Shown here: positions 7,005 through 11,798 of the stretch, piece by piece
Numbering within the stretch: the stretch's first letter is position 1
Layout: each line of letters opens with the position of its first letter
Assembly: GCA_012512865.1 (NCBI GenBank)
Contig: JAAZDH010000149.1
Coordinates: 1-11,798, forward strand
Source of the DNA: Clostridiaceae bacterium
Lineage (GTDB): Bacteria; Bacillota; Clostridia; Acetivibrionales; DUMC01
Length of the DNA: 11,798 bases
Reading direction: 5' to 3'
Notes under the pieces: generated by a model
Told to the model about the DNA's origin: nothing
Seen by the model: only the letters and a program-made list of their open reading frames with translations
Database searches by the model: none
Made by a program: the position numbers and the translations under genes

Positions 7005-7685
7005 GTGAGGGGAGAACGAAACATATCCAGTTATAAAAGGAGAAAAAAGTATATACGCCCAAGTCCGTTTTTTATTATAGTATGTGAAGGTAAGGTTACA
7101 GAGGTTGATTATTTTAAAGGGTTTCCGTATTACTGCAAGTTGGGCGGGGTTTCCAGCAGCGGATATCAATATAGTTATGCTGCTATACATATTGAAGCGG
7201 GTGCCGGACAACATGAGAAAGTGGTCGAAAAAGCTAACAACATATATATTAAACTAAAAAAGAAATATGGAACAATTCAACCAAGTGAAGTATGGTGTGT
7301 TTTTGACTGTGATGGCAATATTGCTGGTCTTAACCGTGCAATTCAGGCGGCAGAGTCAAAGAAGTTCAATGCAATTTATTCGATACAGTGTTTTGAGTTA
7401 TGGTACCTATTGCATTTTCAAATTGTTACGGGAGCTATCAGCAAAACAGAGTATGACAGAAGGTTAAGCAACTATTTAGGTTTTTGCTACTTACATGGAA
7501 CACGAGGGATGTATGATATTTTGAAAGAACGCCAGGAATATGCCATCAGGTCGGCAAAACAGTTATGGAAACAAAAGGAGGAGATTGGTGAACTTCGGAG
7601 TGATCCAATTACTAATGTTTTTGTACTAGTTGAAGCATTGAACGAAGCTTATGAAAAACTTAGAGAAAGAAAACAACAAGTATAG
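7005..7685 (+). CDS. rloB: RloB/AbiLii-like TOPRIM-type protein, likely effector of the pair
   Basis: A 226-residue RloB family protein. IIVCEGKVTEVDYFKG (24-39) carries the conserved glutamate E28. VWCVFDCDGN (96-105) carries the DxD pair D101 and D103. CFELWYLLHF (129-138) and DPITNVFVLVEAL (200-212) are the later family blocks. The Glu plus DxD arrangement matches a TOPRIM-like metal site, as in the effectors of OLD- and PARIS-type systems, which cleave nucleic acids. A nuclease role here is an inference, and the target is unknown. GTG at 7005 has AGGGGG 8 bases upstream. All expected conserved positions are present, so the pair looks functional. Confidence 0.87.
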   Translation: MRGERNISSYKRRKKYIRPSPFFIIVCEGKVTEVDYFKGFPYYCKLGGVSSSGYQYSYAAIHIEAGAGQHEKVVEKANNIYIKLKKKYGTIQPSEVWCVFDCDGNIAGLNRAIQAAESKKFNAIYSIQCFELWYLLHFQIVTGAISKTEYDRRLSNYLGFCYLHGTRGMYDILKERQEYAIRSAKQLWKQKEEIGELRSDPITNVFVLVEALNEAYEKLRERKQQV

Positions 7686-7714
7686 ATTGTCTAAGTTATC
7701 TGCTCTTTGTTTTT

Positions 7715-7742
7715 TTGATACAAAAGATTTCTTTGATATAAA
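7715..7742 (+). promoter_or_regulatory. Sigma-A-like promoter upstream of the split regulator gene
   Basis: TTGATA (7715-7720) and TATAAA (7737-7742) are 16 bases apart in the 98-base gap after rloB. The regulator start codon follows about 40 bases downstream with an AAGGAG site. This suggests transcription independent of rloAB. No intrinsic terminator for rloAB was seen in the gap. Confidence 0.5.
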
Positions 7743-7783
7743 TGGCATGAATGGCAGGTTTAAATAATTAAGGAGTGGTATTC

Positions 7784-8104
7784 ATGGCAGCTACTTTATG
7801 TCAAGTTGTTGAAAGGTTTTTAAGAGATAATAGCATAAAATATCGATATGATAGCGATATGGTCGAAAGATTGTTTAAGGGATATACAGAAAAGGATATT
7901 AAGGGAAACAAAAAACCTAAACCCAGGTCATTTGCATTTTTAGCCCGGGAAATAGTTAAAAACGTTATAAATAAAATGATTAGCGATGCAGAGGTGCAAG
8001 AAGCAGTTGGTGCTGCAATAAAGGAATCCGTAAAGGCATATACCAGGGATAAAGATGTGGCAGTAAATGTATACAAGGATTTTGTCAGTTTCATCAGGGG
8101 ATAA
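7784..8104 (+). CDS. N-terminal part of a frameshifted HTH/WYL-like transcriptional regulator
   Basis: A 106-residue frame beginning MAATLCQVVERFLRDNSI. ATG at 7784 has AAGGAG 8 bases upstream, which decides it over the GTG at 7775. The sequence is predicted largely helical and highly charged, with no enzyme motif. It ends DFVSFIRG-stop just after a G4 run at 8097-8100. Deleting one G gives FIRDKYQVNIPIEFP, which continues smoothly into the following frame. From memory, long clostridial regulators of about 350 aa combine this kind of N-terminal helical region with the HTH that follows, so the two pieces are probably one 349-residue protein. The function of this N-terminal region is not known. 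Confidence 0.72.
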   Translation: MAATLCQVVERFLRDNSIKYRYDSDMVERLFKGYTEKDIKGNKKPKPRSFAFLAREIVKNVINKMISDAEVQEAVGAAIKESVKAYTRDKDVAVNVYKDFVSFIRG

Positions 8105-8834
8105 ATACCAAGTAAATATTCCCATTGAATTCCCGAATACTTCATTATCGGATTTTGACAGGCAGATGTACATAGTTAAGGAATTACATGAAAAGGGACG
8201 GAATATTGCATACTTGGAGGACAAGCTCTGGGTAAGCGATAGAACTATAAAAGAAGATATAGCCAGCTTGAGAAACGGTATATCTATTATGGGACAAAAG
8301 ATAAAAGTAAAAGGAATGGAGAGAAAAAGAGGCAATATAGAATTCGAATCCACGGTTCATCCGATTTTTCTTGCGTTAAACCTGACCCAGGTTGTCGTGG
8401 TGTTACAGGGTTTGCGACATATGACCGGGGATAAAGCTTATAAAGAATACGCATTAAGGCTTTCTGCGAATATATGGAATGAGTTGTCCGATTATGCCAG
8501 GAGAAGAATTAAAGAGGTGTGCGAGATGCTCTCGATGGATTTGTCATGGTATGAGGAGCTTGATAGTCTTAACAACGAAGAACTGTTTTTTACTGAAAGC
8601 GAGTGCTCCTATGAAGAAGGAACAGGCAATGTATTGGATTATCTTAAAAACGGCAAGAAATGTGCAATTGAAATTAAAGATAGAGATGGGAAAAGTAAGA
8701 TTCTAACTAATTGCATCATTAAGAAATATAATCCGGAAAGAGAAGAAATAGAAGTAACTTCAAATGGTGAACGGTTTGCAATAAACTATGCATCAATTGT
8801 TAAGATCAGGGAAGAGGCTAAACACTTATTTTAG
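8067..8834 (+). CDS. HTH/WYL-like regulator, C-terminal part of the frameshifted gene
   Basis: A 255-residue frame. Its nominal ATG at 8067 lacks a ribosome binding site and lies inside the preceding frame, so the true product probably enters this frame near 8098-8101. Residues about 31-70 (DRQMYIVKELHEKG, then VSDRTIKEDIASLRNG) are a DeoR/HTH_11-type winged helix-turn-helix. A helical middle (VHPIFLALNLTQVVVVLQGL) leads to a beta-rich C-terminus (NGKKCAIEIKDRDGKSK, then EIEVTSNGERFAINYASIVKIRE) resembling WYL-type ligand-binding domains, though no literal W-Y-L triad is visible. WYL regulators often repress antiphage operons and respond to nucleic-acid ligands. Control of the neighbouring rloAB or mcrBC genes is inferred from position only. 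Confidence 0.75.
   Translation: MYTRILSVSSGDKYQVNIPIEFPNTSLSDFDRQMYIVKELHEKGRNIAYLEDKLWVSDRTIKEDIASLRNGISIMGQKIKVKGMERKRGNIEFESTVHPIFLALNLTQVVVVLQGLRHMTGDKAYKEYALRLSANIWNELSDYARRRIKEVCEMLSMDLSWYEELDSLNNEELFFTESECSYEEGTGNVLDYLKNGKKCAIEIKDRDGKSKILTNCIIKKYNPEREEIEVTSNGERFAINYASIVKIREEAKHLF
8097..8100 (+). other. Frameshift site that splits the regulator gene
   Basis: The frame reads ATC AGG GGA TAA at the end of the first piece. With three instead of four Gs it reads ATC AGG GAT AAA TAC and joins the HTH-containing frame. As in mcrB, the break is one extra base at a G/C tetranucleotide run. Confidence 0.62.
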
Positions 8835-8853
8835 ATATTGAAGTAAAATTAAG

Positions 8854-8885
8854 ATGAAGCCCAGCTTCATAGCCCTTTTCTTATT
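8854..8885 (+). terminator. Candidate intrinsic terminator after the regulator
   Basis: ATGAAGC (8854-8860), loop CCA, GCTTCAT (8864-8870) form a perfect 7-base-pair stem with a three-base loop, 20 bases past the regulator stop. The following stretch AGCCCTTTTCTTATT is T-rich but begins with AGCCC rather than a direct T-run, so termination may be partial. Confidence 0.42.
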
Positions 8886-8945
8886 TTATTGGTAGAATAA
8901 CCTTGAACTGATTAAGGGAGGGATTCACCCAATGAGAAAAGGGCT
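8871..8945 (+). repeat. Long inverted repeat (15-bp stem, 45-base loop) in the leader of the cyclotransferase genes
   Basis: The 15 bases at 8871-8885 (AGCCCTTTTCTTATT) pair with 8931-8945 (AATGAGAAAAGGGCT) at every position, with one G-T wobble. The loop contains the purine-rich AAGGGAGGG (8914-8922). The 3' arm can instead form a small local hairpin, GAAAAG with CTTTTC (8936-8949), so two exclusive folds are possible. The arms may belong to a regulatory leader or a small palindromic element. Confidence 0.5.
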
Positions 8946-9024
8946 TTTCCTTTGGTGTTTCACAATCTCTCCACGGAGAAAAGAAAGGGGGTTTAATTAT
9001 TGCCAAGTTGTAAAAATGAATTAA
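8932..9024 (+). CDS. Possible 30-residue leader peptide
   Basis: ATG at 8932 is preceded by AAGGGAGGG with a 9-base spacer, a strong ribosome binding site not used by any larger gene. The product, starting MRKGLFLWCFTISPRRKERG, is small and basic and resembles nothing I recognise. The start codon lies inside the 3' arm of the long inverted repeat, so pairing would hide it. The frame overlaps the first 25 bases of the next gene. It may be a regulatory leader or a chance frame. Confidence 0.25.
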   Translation: MRKGLFLWCFTISPRRKERGFNYCQVVKMN

Positions 9025-9452
9025 GAAGTAACAAGAAAAATTTGGACAAGGTATTCGTATATGGCACACTTATGAAAGGCTTTTGGAATCACAGGAGGCA
9101 TCTTGATGGACGGATAAGCCGTGTAACACCGGGAAAAGTTAAAGGTTTGCTTTATCATTTGCCTGAAGGTTACCCGGCTTTGCTGGAAGGAAGTGAAACG
9201 GTCAAAGGAGAAATCGTGGAGCCTGTTGACGAGGAACTCTTGGAAGCTCTTGACAGGCTGGAGGGCTATAGGGAAGGCAGAAGGAATAATCTTTACATTA
9301 GAAGTCTAGGGAATGTATTAACGGAAGATAGGGAAGAAATAACCTGTTGGGTATACTTCTATGCAGACGGGGAATATGCACGGGGGAATGGAATCCCTGT
9401 GCCAAACGGGGACTGGAGAGAATTTATGAAAAACGGGAGGGAATTGATATGA
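9000..9452 (+). CDS. Gamma-glutamylcyclotransferase-fold protein (AIG2/GGCT-like)
   Basis: A 150-residue single-domain protein. VFVYGTLMKG (18-27) is the glycine-rich substrate loop of the GGCT/AIG2 fold, and LDRLEGY (84-90) supplies the likely catalytic acid E88. Family members release 5-oxoproline from gamma-glutamyl amines or peptides in the cytoplasm, but many bacterial homologues have no known substrate. TTG at 9000 was chosen because AAGGGGG lies 8 bases upstream. The stop overlaps the next gene's ATG as ATGA, so the two cyclotransferase-like genes are translationally coupled. Both key motifs are present, so activity is plausible. A role in defence is not supported beyond location. Confidence 0.83.
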   Translation: MPSCKNELRSNKKNLDKVFVYGTLMKGFWNHRRHLDGRISRVTPGKVKGLLYHLPEGYPALLEGSETVKGEIVEPVDEELLEALDRLEGYREGRRNNLYIRSLGNVLTEDREEITCWVYFYADGEYARGNGIPVPNGDWREFMKNGRELI

Positions 9453-10237
9453 ATAAAAAGTATTTTGCTTATGGAAGCTGTACAAATATCGAATCTTTCA
9501 AAGAAACCATGAAAAAGGCAGGGTGCGAGGAAAAATTTCGTATTTGCGGGGTTGGTATACTGAAAGATTACCGGCTGGCTTTTACAAGGTACTCTTCTTA
9601 CAGATGGAAGGGAGGCGTTCTTGATATAATAGAATCACCAGGAGATTATGTTCTAGGGGTGGTTTATGAAATCCCGGAACAGGCAATATCAGCAATAGAT
9701 AAGAGAGAAGGGGCTCCCGAACATTACAGGAGGATAGATAACATCAGGATTGAATTAGGACATGAAGAGGTGGATGTATTTACCTACACTGTGGTTAATA
9801 AGCAAATGGATGAAGTCGAGCCTTCAGTAGAATACTTCGGCGTGGTATTCAAGGGTATACAAAGTCGTTTTCCTTCGGATTATATAAATAAATACCTGAT
9901 CGACCATTGCAAACATCAATTTGGAATGAGCGTTGCAAGAATACGGCAAAATATGCTATATCATAACTACGAGAAACCAAGAACAGAGTTTATGAAGCAA
10001 AATCCCGAGTTTTACGAGCTTGTAAAACAGATGACATTATATTTCGGGGATGACAATGATAAAGTTGAAACAGTACGGCCAACCCCGGAAATGTTCCGAT
10101 TGCTGACGAAATGTACGGAAGCTGCAACAAGAGGTGAATTGGATTTTGGGCACATGATTCCTAGGGAAATGTATAACAGGCTGGCCAGTGAGTTCCAGAG
10201 AATTAGCGGAATAAGGATCGAGCGTTTGCATGATTGA
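9449..10237 (+). CDS. Gamma-glutamylcyclotransferase-fold protein with a C-terminal extension
   Basis: A 262-residue protein. The GGCT-like core spans about 1-155: KYFAYGSCTN (4-13) is the substrate loop, YRLAFTRYSSYRWKGGVLDI (41-60) the typical strand region, and AIDKREGAPEHYRR (82-95) holds the likely catalytic E87. About 105 further residues follow, mostly helical by composition (TPEMFRLLTKCTEAATRG, FGHMIPREMYNRLASEFQ), matching no domain I recognise. The ATG at 9449 overlaps the previous stop and has GGAGGG upstream, which decides it over the longer open frame starting at 9347. The pair diverges strongly in sequence, so this is not a recent duplication; they may form a heteromer or act on related substrates. 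Confidence 0.83.
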   Translation: MNKKYFAYGSCTNIESFKETMKKAGCEEKFRICGVGILKDYRLAFTRYSSYRWKGGVLDIIESPGDYVLGVVYEIPEQAISAIDKREGAPEHYRRIDNIRIELGHEEVDVFTYTVVNKQMDEVEPSVEYFGVVFKGIQSRFPSDYINKYLIDHCKHQFGMSVARIRQNMLYHNYEKPRTEFMKQNPEFYELVKQMTLYFGDDNDKVETVRPTPEMFRLLTKCTEAATRGELDFGHMIPREMYNRLASEFQRISGIRIERLHD

Positions 10238-10776
10238 ATTTTAGCTAACCTGGGAGAAAAAGGGACTGTAAGAATGAGGTGTGATGGTGTCATAGGGCAT
10301 TAACTATTGTAACGTGTGGGAGTATTATACCTTTCATGGGAATAAGCTTATGGTGGTTCCGGACAATGTTTGCGAAAGGCCAGATCCAAGCTTCTTAAGA
10401 TAGCACAATAAAAATGTGTTTTTGCCGTAGTAGTTAATATATAGTAACTATCATGCTAATGGAGGCAGGCGGAGACGAAATGCTTTTAAACGATACCATT
10501 GTGGTTGTGCAGAAAGCTGAAGAAGCATGAGTTTGAGTCTGGCAAATGACATATCTTGATATATTCCACGTGTTCCAGATGCTGTTCTCTGATCTACCCG
10601 ATGCTAACAAAGTCTGGGAAGAAGTTGAGGTATTTATAAAGAAGGATATTTGTGAAAAGAACAAGAGAGTTAACGCTTGTAGAAGATATAAATAAAACAA
10701 GAAATAATGCAAATATTGTTGATGTTTTATCTTATATTGAATGTAATAAAAGTAAAGAATACTTGAGAATTCAAGA
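10238..10776 (+). other. Decayed region with coding-like shards, no intact gene
   Basis: No convincing gene is present. Short plus-strand frames look like fragments. One runs 10453-10530 (25 residues, with GGDEMLLNDTIVVVQKAEEA). Another runs 10546-10695 (49 residues, with LFSDLPDANKVWEEVEVFIK). The latter overlaps 10652 onward (RELTLVEDINKTRNN, then VDVLSYIE); a one-base shift near 10650 would join them into one stretch of about 80 residues. I did not recognise the family. TAGTTA (10431-10436) and TAACTA (10445-10450) form a small inverted repeat. A minus-strand frame across 10434-10901 looks like a shadow. Confidence 0.35.
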
Positions 10777-11039
10777 AAGTATGATATTTGTGAATCTGCT
10801 AATGGGCAGATTACTGTTCCGATTGAAATACGCCGCCTTCTTGGTTTAAAGCCAGGGGATAAAATTTTGTTTTTGCAAAAACCAAGCGGTGAGATTGTCA
10901 TAAATAATGCATCAGCACAGGCGCTTTATAAAGCCCAGAAAGCTTTTGCAGGCATTGCAGAAGATAAGATATTGGTGTCTATGATGAAGATGATGTACAG
11001 GATTTAGTGAATGAAGTGCGGTATGGGAAGGATAAGTAG
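10777..11039 (+). pseudogene. Broken AbrB-type antitoxin gene
   Basis: Frame one reads ANGQITVPIEIRRLLGLKPG then DKILFLQKPSGEIVINN and QALYKAQKAFAGIAED, a clear AbrB-fold antitoxin with its linker. It then goes out of frame near 10965 and stops at 11007. The expected family ending, GVYDEDDVQDLVNEVRYGKD, is present in another frame up to the TAG at 11037-11039. The N-terminus is also degraded: there is no start codon at the right place, and the usual TSKGQ or TAKGQ reads SANGQ. No PIN or other toxin gene follows, as DUF6361 starts 48 bases later. It is a dead antitoxin whose toxin has been lost. Confidence 0.72.
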
Positions 11040-11086
11040 ACAATAATTTACGAGGAAATGTCGGGAGAGAGAAAGAGGAGTATGCC

Positions 11087-11656
11087 ATGCAGCTTGGCTG
11101 GATAGATTTTTCAAAAGAAGACCGTGAAAAGGTCCTGGATGTTATAAATCTTCTAACGGAAGAAGGCGCGGTGGATGAGCTGGGAATTGGCATTATAAGG
11201 GATAGCTTTGCCAACCTTTTCTTTCCCGGGACATCAACTATCCAAACCCGGGCAAAATATTTCTTTATAGTCCCATACATATTAAAAGAAGTTGAGGAAG
11301 GCAAATACGGGAGGGATCCCGGCACTATCCTGAGAAGAATAGATGATGAGGAGCGAAAATGTGCACTCAAGCTGCTGGAAAATGACAAGGATGGCGTTAT
11401 TGGCGCAAGGGTTCTTCCTGCCAGGTGGGTGGCAAGAAAACCTTCAAGTATATATTGGAATGGCATACGGACATTGAAAATCTTTACCGATGACAGCTTG
11501 TCAATCCCGGAGTACATAAAATTGGTCTGTGTTCTCAGGCAGCAGAAGGATGCCGCCAGGCTTGGCAACCGTAATGGTGGTGACAACGATAACACGGATG
11601 AAAATGATAAGGACGATAACGATGCCGGGGATCTAGAAAGGTTTCATTTTTGGTAA
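11087..11656 (+). CDS. DUF6361-like protein, apparently truncated to its N-terminal half
   Basis: A 189-residue frame. MQLGWIDFSKEDREKVLDVI, DELGIGIIRDSFANLFFPGT (30-49), TIQTRAKYFFIVPYI (51-65) and PSSIYWNGIRTL (119-130) match the DUF6361 family as I recall it, whose members are about 400 residues and sit beside large helicases in bacterial defence islands. GAGGAG lies 6 bases before the ATG. Residues 160-183 are an acidic, Asn/Asp-rich linker. The frame ends RFHFW-stop exactly where helicase-like sequence begins in another frame, so about half of the normal protein is missing. The biochemical role of the family is unknown to me. Loss of the C-terminal half probably inactivates it. Confidence 0.72.
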   Translation: MQLGWIDFSKEDREKVLDVINLLTEEGAVDELGIGIIRDSFANLFFPGTSTIQTRAKYFFIVPYILKEVEEGKYGRDPGTILRRIDDEERKCALKLLENDKDGVIGARVLPARWVARKPSSIYWNGIRTLKIFTDDSLSIPEYIKLVCVLRQQKDAARLGNRNGGDNDNTDENDKDDNDAGDLERFHFW

Positions 11657-11798
11657 TAATGGATGAATTCCAGCGCTTCAAGTACTTGATACCGGCGGAT
11701 GAAAACAGCGAAATGGGTATATTGGCAAAGAGATTTTTAAACAGCAAGGATATCCGCATCCTGCTCTTGTCTACAACTCCATATAAGCTCTATTCCAC
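11650..11798 (+). pseudogene. Superfamily 2 helicase fragment (motifs II and III), cut by the window edge
   Basis: From 11650 to the edge the frame reads LVIMDEFQRFKYLIPADENS and then RILLLSTTPYKLYS. DEFQ preceded by hydrophobic residues is helicase motif II (Walker B), and STTPYK is a motif III variant (usually SATP). The spacing suits the large helicases that accompany DUF6361 genes. Motifs I and Ia and any start codon with a ribosome binding site are missing upstream, where DUF6361 sequence lies instead. ATG at 11659 lies within motif II and is not a credible start. It appears to be the middle of a helicase gene joined to the DUF6361 gene. The rest lies outside the window, so the extent of decay cannot be judged. 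Confidence 0.6.

Noticed and set aside
7940..8353. 137-codon minus-strand open frame
   Set aside because: It is antisense to the regulator gene, is Phe/Ile/Ser-rich, and has no recognisable domain.
9347..9448. Upstream extension of the second cyclotransferase-like gene
   Set aside because: The extra residues are a shadow of the first gene's C-terminus, and the ATG at 9449 has its own ribosome binding site.
10434..10901. 155-codon minus-strand open frame
   Set aside because: It runs antisense through the AbrB pseudogene and AT-rich DNA; no domain or ribosome binding site was seen.
10912..11595. 227-codon minus-strand open frame
   Set aside because: It is antisense to the DUF6361-like gene, which has clear family motifs; the reverse translation is Ser/His-rich low complexity.
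1..11798. CRISPR array, tRNA, rRNA or complete insertion sequence
   Set aside because: No regularly spaced repeats, cloverleaf-like sequence, rRNA-like blocks or transposase with terminal repeats were found by reading; a covariance-model search was not possible here.

Overview
The window looks like a chromosomal accessory region (a defence island) from a low-to-medium GC Firmicute, most likely one of the Clostridia. Supporting signs are strong G-rich Shine-Dalgarno sequences (GGAGGTG, AGGGGG, AAGGGGG), sigma-A-like promoters, frequent TTG and GTG starts, and a fragment resembling the NusG-domain-II proteins common in that phylum. The genus cannot be told from the sequence. No rRNA, tRNA, CRISPR array or complete insertion sequence was seen.

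Layout from left to right: (1) the N-terminal part of a membrane M50-type metallopeptidase on the minus strand, cut by the window edge. (2) A compact type II toxin-antitoxin pair on the plus strand, an AbrB-fold antitoxin and a PIN-domain toxin with a CxxC/CxxC insertion. It has a good promoter and a palindromic candidate operator. (3) A truncated NusG-domain-II-like remnant on the minus strand. (4) A McrBC modification-dependent restriction module on the minus strand. mcrC is intact. mcrB is split by one base at a C4 run; joined, it would be about 877 aa with an N-terminal McrB-associated domain, an EVE domain, a second EVE/PUA-like domain and the McrB AAA+ motor. (5) A divergent intergenic region of about 565 bases with regulatory signals and coding-like shards. 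(6) An intact RloA/RloB (AbiLi/AbiLii-like) pair on the plus strand: an AAA15/SMC-type ATPase and a TOPRIM-like protein. (7) A regulator gene with its own promoter, encoding a DeoR-type HTH and a WYL-like C-terminus, split by one base at a G4 run. (8) A hairpin-rich leader followed by two translationally coupled gamma-glutamylcyclotransferase-fold proteins. (9) About 800 bases of decayed DNA holding a broken AbrB antitoxin. (10) The N-terminal half of a DUF6361-like protein that runs directly into helicase motif II/III sequence in another frame, cut by the right edge.

Functionally the centre holds two independent antiphage strategies back to back. McrBC probably senses modified DNA through EVE-type readers and cuts it with the McrC PD-(D/E)xK nuclease. 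RloAB probably works as an ATPase sensor with a TOPRIM-like effector. The HTH/WYL-like gene may control the island. Single-base frame breaks in mcrB and the regulator, both at G/C tetranucleotide runs, plus decayed antitoxin and helicase sequence, mean either that the island is being eroded or that the assembly carries homopolymer errors. The least explained parts are the paired cyclotransferase-fold proteins, the long hairpin upstream of them, and the DUF6361/helicase junction.
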